Assembly (NCBI GenBank): GCA_010279815.1
Contig: QEOQ01000427.1
Location: 309,566 to 373,565 of the forward strand
Direction of reading: 5' to 3'
Length of the DNA: 64,000 nt
DNA from: Brachionus plicatilis
Lineage: Eukaryota; Rotifera; Eurotatoria; Ploima; Brachionidae
Positions 55,801-64,000 of the stretch are shown here, in pieces. The number at the start of each line of letters is the position of its first letter. The first letter of the stretch is position 1. Made by a program: the position numbers and the translations under genes. The notes beneath the pieces were generated by a model. It had not been told where the DNA came from and did not search any database. It saw only the letters and a program-made list of their open reading frames with translations.

Positions 55801-58800
55801 ATATTAGAATAATGTTTTTTCATAAATAAACATTCTTTAAAATAATTTTTAAATTTTAAATTATTTATAAAAATTGTATGTTTTTTATCTCTTAATTCCA
55901 AATAAGAATAAGTCAATTAATTAGAAGAAATTGCAAAGTGGAAAATATTAGTAAATGATTAAAACACAATTTAAATTTAATTATTTTTTTTTTATTTGAA
56001 TGCTAAAAAAATATTTTTTTAATTAAAAAAAAGGAACATAATTATTTGAACAAAGATAATACCATAAGTTTTTTGATTGTTTCAAGATTTCGTTCCATCT
56101 CAAACTCTTATCTTATCATTTTAGATAGCATTAACTGTATTAAAAAATTTGAATGATCTTAAAATTATTAATAAAAATAATTTTTATGTGTAAAGATGAT
56201 TTAAACCTATTTTCCCAATATTAGATTCTAATTTACTGGGATTTTTTTAAATTAAAAATTCATAATTTTTGAATAAAAAAATAATTGAATAAATTTTAGT
56301 AATATTTCTTAAATAAAATATTTAAAGATAATTTAATTTTCTCAAATTATTATTTTAATTAAACTCTTTTTTTATTTTATTTTAATTTTATTTTATTTTT
56401 AATTTAATGGTTATAATTTTATTTTTTAATTAAACAAAGTGCTTTTTCGATCCAAAAATTTGAAATTCGATATAAAATAGCAGTTTAGATATTTGGTAGT
56501 CTCAAAATTGGACCGGTTGTGAGACTTAATAAAGAACAACAAAAATTTTAAAATATCATTTTTACTGGGTCCATTAGATACTTTTTTTAGAGCCATTTAA
56601 AAAGAATCCTACAAGCTATCAAATTATCTGTAATAAAAGATAAACATAATTTATTTTTAAATGATTTTCTTAAAATTTTAATTTTAATTCCAAACATGTC
56701 ATTTTTTCTTTAATTTGCCATTTTCTACTGTATTTTGTTTTAACTTTCTATTTATTAATAAAACAATCCAAGCAAAAACTAATCTTATACTTTTGAATCT
56801 AATTAAAAAAGGCGGTTTCCAAAAAAAATTTATTTGGCAATCTAGTCTAAAAGAATAATAATTAAAGTGCCCAATTTTTCTTAAGTATTTTTGAAGTTTC
56901 TGACTTTAAAAGTTAATTAAAACAAATTTAATTCGAGTATTTAACCTTTAAAAAAATGAACACTCAATAATCAATATAAAAAGTTTTTCAATTATTTTGA
57001 AGCTTTTTTAAAATTTTTTTTAATATTTTCCAATAAAGAGAATGTAAGCCAAAAATTTACTTTGAGTAAAAACAAATCTAGAGTTTACAATTGTCTATCT
57101 TAATTATATTTCTTAGATAAACTTAAGTGACGAAATATTCAAATAAACAAAGATTGTTTCAAAATTAAAACAATGCTAGAAAAAAATTCTGACTTTAAGA
57201 ACCAATATTGAATATTAAAAATTATAATTTTTTCCAAGTACTTTAAAAATCTGTTTTATCTAATTTAGATTTATCTCCGAGAAACAATTAACTGAGTTGT
57301 TTTTATTGTGTGCGAGAATGAAAAATCTAGATAAACACTCGGAGTGATGGATATTTATGAATTTATCTTAATCGGAAATTTTCACTTCTTTTCCTTATAC
57401 GGATTCAAATTTGAAAAAAAAAAACAGTTTCTATTGGTATTTATTAGAATTAGTTTTTTTATATGGCATAAATGTTTACGCAAATTTTGTCATTAAAACA
57501 ATAACAAATATTGATTTTGAGAACTGGATAACATTTAATTTTTTTACTTTATAATTGTCTAATTGTTAGAATAAATTTAAATTAATTATAAGGATTGTGT
57601 TAATAATTGCGGAAAATTTTGTATTAATATATTTCTTATTTTTTTAAATAAGATGTTACCATGTAACCAGACTTTTTTTCAAATTGTTTGTTTTGAAAAT
57701 ATTTCTGCTAATAAATTCTTAATTATATATTTAGAATAAGTTTTTTTTTATCTTAAAAAACAAAAAAAGAATCACTGTGATGCACTGATAAATTTTCAAG
57801 GCTTTTTTTGCAAGATTCAATTTAATATTTAATCAGCTTTAAAGAAATAAAAAACAATCAAATTTAAAAAAAAAATCTCTACAAAAGATGCTTAGAAATT
57901 TTTTATTATTTTTTAAGCTTTCCTTTTATATTTCTTTAAAAATTCAAAAAATCTAAAAAATGACTAAATGCCAAATACATTACCACCGAGAATTCAATTC
58001 ACATTTTTCAAGCCTAAAAGAATTCTTTTTGCGTTTCAATGTAAAATTTGGCAAGATTGGAAAAAAATGCTCGGGTACACTCATAAATAAACCTTACTTA
58101 TCTTTTAATTGTAAGTTAACATGAGTGAATCGCCAAGTTCTGCTAGGAGGTGAAAATAAAAATTAGATAGTACAAATTTTGGGTATATCTATTAAATGGG
58201 TCTCAGAAACCAAAATACGATACTAAGAGACTACAATTTATCGAAATTGATTTATATGAATCAAAATTGTTTATTTTAGATAGGCTTAGAGAGATCCTAG
58301 GGTTAACAAGCTTTAAAAATATTTTAACAGTAAGACTCTAGCTAGTATTAGCAATTAACCTTTATTTTGGTTTTTTTAACAAAAAGTTGTATAATCTCAT
58401 AAAGATATCAGTTCTGTAAATGTTGGAAAAAAATAAAGAATAAAATTAGAAAATTTTAGAAATTTAAATTATTTTTTTAAGAGACCAAATTTGGTAGCAT
58501 AATTCATTTAATTTGCAATTATTAACCAGCTTATGTAAAAACTCAAATTTTTGTATTTCGTTCATATTTTTTTTATTTTTACAGAAGTAGGTTTAAGGTG
58601 GTACATTACCGAACCAATTTTAGGCTTTTTAATTCTTGTTGTGGTTTTTTAAAACTTCAATAAAAAATGACTAAAAAAAGGAAAAAAAAAATGACTGACC
58701 GATTTTTATCTCAAATTTTTAGTCAAAACTTCTAAAATTTTAAAACTGGCAAAAAAATTAATTTTTTCTTGATCAAAGCTAAAGACTATTTTAGTTTTTA

Positions 58801-59768
58801 GAAAAAAAAAATTTATAAAAAAATATTTATATTTAAATTCAAAAAAATAATTAATTCAAAGTTTAAAATTAATAAAATATTTTTAATTAGTGAATTACGT
58901 TTTTTTTTTTTAAATTCAATTTATAAATTTAAAAAAAAAACTTAATTCACTAATTATAAATTGAATTTAAAAAAAAATGCATTCTCTTTGAGAAAATATT
59001 CATTGATAAGTGTTAAAAGATAAATTTTGAAAAAAAAACAACTGAGTTCAAAAATACAAGATTTTCATTTTTTATAAAAAAAATTAATTCAAATTTTTCT
59101 TTTAAAAAAATGTTAAAATTTAAAAAAAACTTACATTTGAATTTATTGTTGCTTGGCTTGCCAATATGCATCTGAGAGCTCGAGGTGTTCGGGTTCGAAT
59201 AGGAAAGAGTCTTGAGAGATGGTTTGGAACAAGAGCACATATTCAACTTGGACTGTTCTACAGAATCTTGATTCGAAGTGCTTGAGTCCGAGTCGGAATC
59301 GGACTCTTCCACCGCTTTGCAAACGAAGTCTTTTTCGGCCACTTTATTTTGATTGAGGTCCAGTTCATCAATGGTCGAAAGAGCTTCATTGCCTAAATTT
59401 TCATCATACTGATCCATTTCTTCATCATCACTTGATTCGATCAGATCCAATTTATTGTTCACAATTATGTTGGCTTCTAGATCAATTGGTTTGAACTGTT
59501 TTCTGGTGTTCATTTGGGGCGATGGCGATCTGGACAAATTCAGCGGCTTTGACAAAACATTGAGAGTAGAATTTTTGATTGTGTTTAAAAAATGTGCCGG
59601 ATTAGCCGGACTTCTCTTGTTCAAGCTTAAGCTAGAGTTTTTGTGCTTTTTGCTCGATATGGACATCAACGACGAGGATATTTGGGATACAGAGCTGGTC
59701 GACTGGTTGTCATTGCTCGGCCCGTTCAGCAATTTGGAACTTTCCTTCTTGTTCGCTTCACAGTTCAT
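49817..59768 (-). CDS. Inward-rectifier K+ channel (Kir) with proposed long N-terminus
   Basis: Certain exons: 52210-53249 (pore) and 49817-50536 (cytoplasmic domain). Proposed first exon: 59135-59768, which starts at a clear ATG and ends AAA T|gtaagt. Its phase fits the attaaag acceptor at 53250 exactly, giving 797 aa. Kir hallmarks are [21 protein letters not shown]1, TIGYG filter, the two Cys around the pore, M2, [40 protein letters not shown] and [20 protein letters not shown]. The M2 site that is Asp/Asn/Glu in other Kirs (D172 of Kir2.1) is Gln in VGVMIQSFM. About 445 residues, Ser/Asn-rich and disordered, precede the core against the usual 50-80. If exon 59135-59768 is a separate gene, about 230 extra residues remain in the pore exon. 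Plasma-membrane channel setting resting potential. Confidence 0.82.
51010..51468. mobile_element. TTACGTAA-rich foldback element in a Kir intron
   Basis: Ends TACAAAAAGCGTA and TACGCTTTTTGTA are inverted copies, followed inward by ACTAAAATTACGTTATTTTA and its approximate complement. The interior is rich in TTACGTAAA, as in 28559-29262. No clear target duplication was found. Confidence 0.65.
53365..53825. mobile_element. hAT-like MITE, 461 bp, perfect TIR and 8-bp duplication
   Basis: The left end, CAGACTTGGGCAAAAGTCA, is the exact inverse of the right end, TGACTTTTGCCCAAGTCTG. GTCTGAAA is duplicated at 53357-53364 and 53826-53833. Subterminal AAAGTC/GACTTT words occur at both ends. The core is AT-rich with no transposase. 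Best copy of the family also seen at 6749, 26949 and 36675. Confidence 0.9.
53834..59134 (-). other. Putative 5.9-kb Kir intron 1, remainder
   Basis: AT-rich with no recognised exon. A single-arm copy of the 33.6-kb foldback family lies at 55570-55728 (TTTAACATAGTATGTTAAA palindrome, TTTGATTTGATCATTTTGAG, ending CAAACTTCAAATTGCCC). A short open stretch at 54299-54393 ([20 protein letters not shown]) is of unknown meaning. Confidence 0.45.
55570..55728 (-). repeat. Partial copy of the 33.6-kb foldback family
   Basis: On the minus strand it begins GGGCAATTTGAAGTTTGTGA, runs through AATGATCAAATCAAAATAAAA and ends after TAATGCAGAGATACATTTT and the ATGTTAAATC palindrome. It corresponds to the left half of 33646-34533. 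Confidence 0.65.
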
Positions 59769-60290
59769 TTTAGTAGCACAGTATTTCCATTTATATCTAA
59801 ATAAATTGGGAAATCACAGTGGTTATGCAGACTCGGTGTTAAATTAATTTTTGAGCAAACAATAGGCAAACTTTTACATAAAATTAAACTCAAGGAAGAG
59901 GAATGAAAATTCCGTCAACAAAAATTTTCTGTCAAAAAACAGCGAAATTAGATGCCAAAATCTATTGTTATATTCTTTTGTGACTAACGAAAAGAAACAA
60001 AAATTTTCATTATTATAACACATAAATCAAGAATTAAATGTATGTATTTTTTTTTAAATTTAAATTCTAAATTATTGATTATTTTGAGTGGATTCAATTT
60101 GGCTTCTATTATTTGAGTGAAATTTTTCCAACTTGGCTTTAAGTACTGTCGCATTTTATCTAGACACTTTTTTAGCGCTAAAGCGACCATAAATCTAACT
60201 TAAATCAACAAAAATTAAACAAACTTTGATTGATTGCACTAGGCCTGGAAAACAGAAATTCACTGCACCGGGAAATCCATTTTAGAATAG
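59769..60290. other. Upstream flank of the Kir first exon
   Basis: Probable 5' UTR and promoter of the minus-strand gene. No clear motif seen. Confidence 0.35.
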
Positions 60291-60292
60291 AA

Positions 60293-61051
60293 ATTTTAAA
60301 TAAATAAAAATTTAATCATTTAATTTTTTTCTTATCTTAAATGAATTAAAATTTAACTCTTAAAATTTATTAAACTAAATGAATAGAAATTTAGCACTTT
60401 GATTTTTTTAGTTAAATGAATAAAGATAAAACTTTTAAAATTTTTTTCTTATATTAAAAGAACTGAAATTTAATTCCTTTATTTTTTAAATTATTTTAAC
60501 TTAATATATTTTTTACTCATTAAAATTTTTTCATTTAAATGAATAAAAATTTAATCATTTAATTTTTTTCTTATATTAAAAGAATTAGAATTGAATTTCT
60601 TTAATTTATTTATTAAAATGAATGAATATAATTTTAGCTCCTTAAAATTTTTTCATTTAAATGAATAAAAATTTAATTCTTAAAAATTTATTTCTTATAG
60701 TAAAAGAATTGAAATTTAATTCCTTTATTTTTTTTAATTATTTTAACTTAATTTATTTTTACTCATTAAAACTTTTTCATTTAAATGAATAAAAATTTAA
60801 TTCGTTAATTTTTTTTCTTATTTTAAATGAATAAAGATAAAATTTTTAAAATTTTTTTCTTATATTAAAAGAACTGAAATTTAATTCCTTTATTTTTTAA
60901 ATTATTTTAACTTAATATATTTTTTACTCATTAAAATTTTTTCATTTAAATGAATAAAAATTTAATTCGTTAATTTTTTTTCTTATTTTAAATGAATAAA
61001 GATATAACTTTTAAAATTTATTTATTATATTAAATGAATTAAAATTTAAGT
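60293..61051. repeat. Complex AT-rich tandem repeat
   Basis: Built from AAATGAATAAAAATTTAATTC and TTTTCTTATATTAAAAGAAC words. A block of about 140 bp starting at 60414 recurs almost unchanged at 60825, so there is a higher-order period near 411 bp. The AAATGAATTAAAATTTAA word recalls the subterminal repeats of the 10.8-11.5 kb MULE remnant. Confidence 0.75.
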
Positions 61052-63492
61052 TTTCTCACTGTGAGACTCTTTTTTGTTATATAATTTTCATCTGAAATTC
61101 CAATTAACTTAAGAAAATATTTTTCCAACAAACAATATAAAATGTAACATTAACGAATACAAATATCAATTTGTTTGAAACTTAATGCCAAATAAAATAA
61201 ATTTAGATTAATTAAATGAAATTATGATTGCATGAATAAAAGGGAAATAAAATTTTAATTTCAGAACGCCAAGTTAGGCTAACATGAAATAAACCATTTA
61301 AAAAATTATTTATTTATAAATAAGTTTTTTTAAATCGGTGCGATCCGCATTCATTTTAAAAGTCATCATGTAAGCAGTTTTAAACACATCAAATCGAGTT
61401 AATTTAAAACAAATCATGCTGGATTAATTGAATTTCCAAAGCAACAAATATTGCTTAATTTCATAATAAATTAATTAATTTAATAACAAAAATAACAGAT
61501 ATTCTTAGGCAAACAAAAAATTTCAATTTTTTTGTTACCCTTGTTATTTTAAGCTATAAAGCCGAGGCTTATCTAGCTCAAGGATTTGTTTACCCTAAGT
61601 ATAAAACAATTTCTTTTCATTTCTGTTTTGCATCATATGCAGCTGGTAATTGAGCAATTTCTGTCGAGCCTCATTCAGAGCATTATGTGACAAAATGAAA
61701 TGCATTCAATCAATCAATCTAAATTGTCAAAATTTATTATGTATTTAAATTTATTAGGGCGCCCTTATCGAAACAAAAAATATTCTGACCTTTTTTAAAG
61801 CAACTCGATCAATTAATTTATTGAATAATAGATAAAATGTTTTTCTAATTATTTTGTAAATAACTTTAAAAAAAAAAGCTTCTTGAAAGTCTTTGAATCG
61901 CAGAATTATTGATTATTAAACTCTTAGAAGTGAAAAGACTTGAAATATGAGACAAGTCAAAAAATTTGAATTAAAAAAATGTGTTATCTAATTTTGATTT
62001 TTTGATTTTTTCATCTGAAATAAAATGATTTTATTAGTCATTATTTTAATTTAAAATAAAAAAATCGATTATACAAAGAATGATATTTTTTTTAATTTAA
62101 ACAAGAAACGGTTCACTCGAAACACTTTGGATTAAAATTTAAATTAAATTTTTTTTAATTTCAACTGAGCCGTGGAATAAACTTATTTTTTGGTTAAGTA
62201 ATTAAATCAATAAAAGTCAGACAAGAAAAAAATATGTTTGCTGATGATATTTTGATAATACAAATATAATTTGATTTTTATCATTTAATTAAATTTGCAA
62301 ATAAATAGCAGGATTTTCTGAATGAGCTTTTATCTCAAAGCCATATTAAAGCCTAATGAAGGCTATAAAAAATATCTCTTAATGCAATTGGCATTTAAAT
62401 GCTAAAACAATCGTTTCCTCATGACGGAAAAAATTATTTGTTTTCTTTTCATTTTTTTAATAATTTATTTCATAAGCATGGGATAACTAAAATTTTGCCA
62501 TATCCGACTTTAGAAAACACTCGTGATTTAAACTAATTGAAAAGAATGGTATATCTGGTAATTGGTTAAATTCAGCTAGCAATTTATTTCCTAAAAGCAA
62601 TTAAAATAAAATAGATCTAGCTTAAAAAGTAGTTTTTGATTGACGTAAGGGTCTCACGAGTCCTATATGACTCAAAACAGCACCTCAGGTTACATTTAGA
62701 GAAAAGAAGCTAAAAAAAATACCTAATATCGATCGTTTAAGATATTTAATCTGCAGAATTAACAAAAAAAAAGATAAAGCCATAGAGTTATTTATAATTA
62801 AGAAAAATATTTTATTATTTTTAAAAGACTTTCATTTTGACATTTTGAGCGCGCCATTCTCAATTTTGACCATCGACTAGACTAAAAAAAATTATTTTTA
62901 ATTCTCTTCAGAATGATTAGTTTATCAGTTTGAGTATAATTTAATTGAATTCGACTGAGATATGCTTTTTTTTTCTAAATACTTGCGAGGATAAAATCAA
63001 TTAGCTTGGAAACTCGCTGATAATTATTTATTAAAAATAAGCTTGTTTATTAGAGTGTTGTTTAACTACATTCTAAATGAAAAATTATGAATCCACGATT
63101 CGAAAGTATAAAAAAAAAAGATTCACAAAATAAATAGTAATTTATTTATTCAACAATTATTTATATGGAAATATTGTTGGCAGCCATTTTAATAGAAATA
63201 ATTAAAATTGATTTATAAAACTTAATTTTTGGCAGCAGTCTAACATATCCTATTAATTGTTGCCTCAATTTTTAAAATTTAACATATTTTATTTTATTTA
63301 GAAATTACTTCCTTGTAAAATTTATTTTAAAAAAAGCCTATTAAATCTCTTTTTGATCTCGTTTATTTATGAAAATTAAATTGCTCAGAAATTAACTTCC
63401 AAAAACCTGAACCGAGCTTCAACAAATTAAAAAAAAATGCAAAACTCATAAAATAATTTATTTAAGATAACATGAAAAATTTGCAAATAAAA
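61052..63492. other. AT-rich intergenic DNA between CEP20 and Kir
   Basis: No gene, RNA gene or clear repeat recognised. Confidence 0.45.
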
Positions 63493-64000
63493 TCAGTCTA
63501 AGTGTTCTTGATTATATTTATAAATATTAATATTTTTGTTATTAGCATCTTTATTTTTGTTGTTAGTTGGATAATAGGCATTTTTTTGTACATTTATCTC
63601 TTCATCGTCTTCTTTTAGAGGATCCTTGTTCATCAAATTCCACAAGACCGAATAAATCAACGGGCTGGCAAAAATAAAAAATAATCTCCTTAGTTTTAAA
63701 CTCAGTTAAGGACTTACACTTGTTTGGTCGTGTTATTTTCTCTAATATGAAGCTCAGCAGCCATTATCTCTCTGTTAAGCGGCACTGACGGCTGGTTGCT
63801 CTCTGCAAATAAAAAAATTTTATAAATAAAAATTTAATTTTAAAATTTAAATTACCTTTTAAAAAAACAGATTTAGAATACTGATACCGATTAAACTCCA
63901 TGTACTCTCTAATGAGCTCGTTTATCAGCAAATTTTCCTGCGACACCATTGGTTTTTCCAAAGTGTTGTCCTCAAGGACGCAAAAAATCTCCGCTCTTAG
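63493..64000 (-). CDS. CEP20: CEP20/FOPNL centrosomal protein, 3' part
   Basis: Partial gene entering from beyond the window end. Exons: 63856-64000 (5' end outside), 63718-63802 and 63493-63664, with consistent phases. The first piece reads LRAEIFCVLEDNTLEKPMVS followed by ENLLINELIREYMEFNRYQY, the strongly conserved TOF/LisH region of FOPNL/CEP20, which drives dimerisation. SNQPSVPLNREIMAAEL and PLIYSVLWNLM correspond to the family's following helices. The last about 45 residues are Asn/Lys-rich and not conserved. CEP20 localises to centriolar satellites and basal bodies and is needed for ciliogenesis in other animals. No neighbour in the window hints at co-regulation. Confidence 0.88.

Overview
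The window is strongly AT-rich animal DNA. It has compact multi-exon genes, many with introns of only 50-100 bp, embedded in long low-complexity and transposon-derived stretches. The octopamine-type enzymes, a TLX homeobox gene, a Kidins220 gene, jockey-like LINE sequence and possible spliced-leader acceptors suggest a protostome invertebrate. A monogonont rotifer of the Brachionus type is my best guess, by inference only. No complete tRNA, rRNA or CRISPR array was seen.

Layout. 1-3.9 kb: a 5'-truncated LINE with a 14-bp target duplication, a 31-bp tandem repeat and a decayed MULE-type transposase. 3994-6234 (+): a group II decarboxylase that looks like tyrosine decarboxylase (TDC). 6.2-10.1 kb: a broken DDE transposase and a probable solo LTR. 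10122-14542 (+): a short CCDC171 relative. 16671-18037 (+): a TLX/C15 homeobox gene whose first exon is falsely duplicated across an assembly gap. 20377-30702 (-): a full-length Kidins220/ARMS gene of at least 13 exons, with ankyrin repeats, a KAP NTPase and a SAM-like region. 31198-35421 (-): a membrane-anchored RGLG/copine-type vWA protein ending about 0.5 kb upstream of the Kidins220 ATG. 35570-40067 (+): tyramine/dopamine beta-hydroxylase, divergent from the vWA gene. 44318-48243 (+): a transmembrane mucin with an N-terminal DOMON domain. 49817-59768 (-): an inward-rectifier K+ channel (Kir) with a proposed very long N-terminus. 63493-64000 (-): the 3' part of CEP20/FOPNL.

How the genes relate. 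TDC (tyrosine to tyramine) and beta-hydroxylase (tyramine to octopamine) catalyse consecutive steps and lie about 30 kb apart on the same strand. The other genes are a general neuronal, signalling and centrosomal mixture with no obvious joint pathway. The vWA and Kidins220 genes are close enough on one strand to be co-transcribed.

The most distinctive noncoding feature is the density of foldback elements with long terminal inverted repeats. Several have clear target duplications: 8 bp for hAT-like elements, and about 11 bp for one possible MULE-like element. They are nested in introns and intergenic DNA, and one pair makes up nearly an entire Kidins220 intron.
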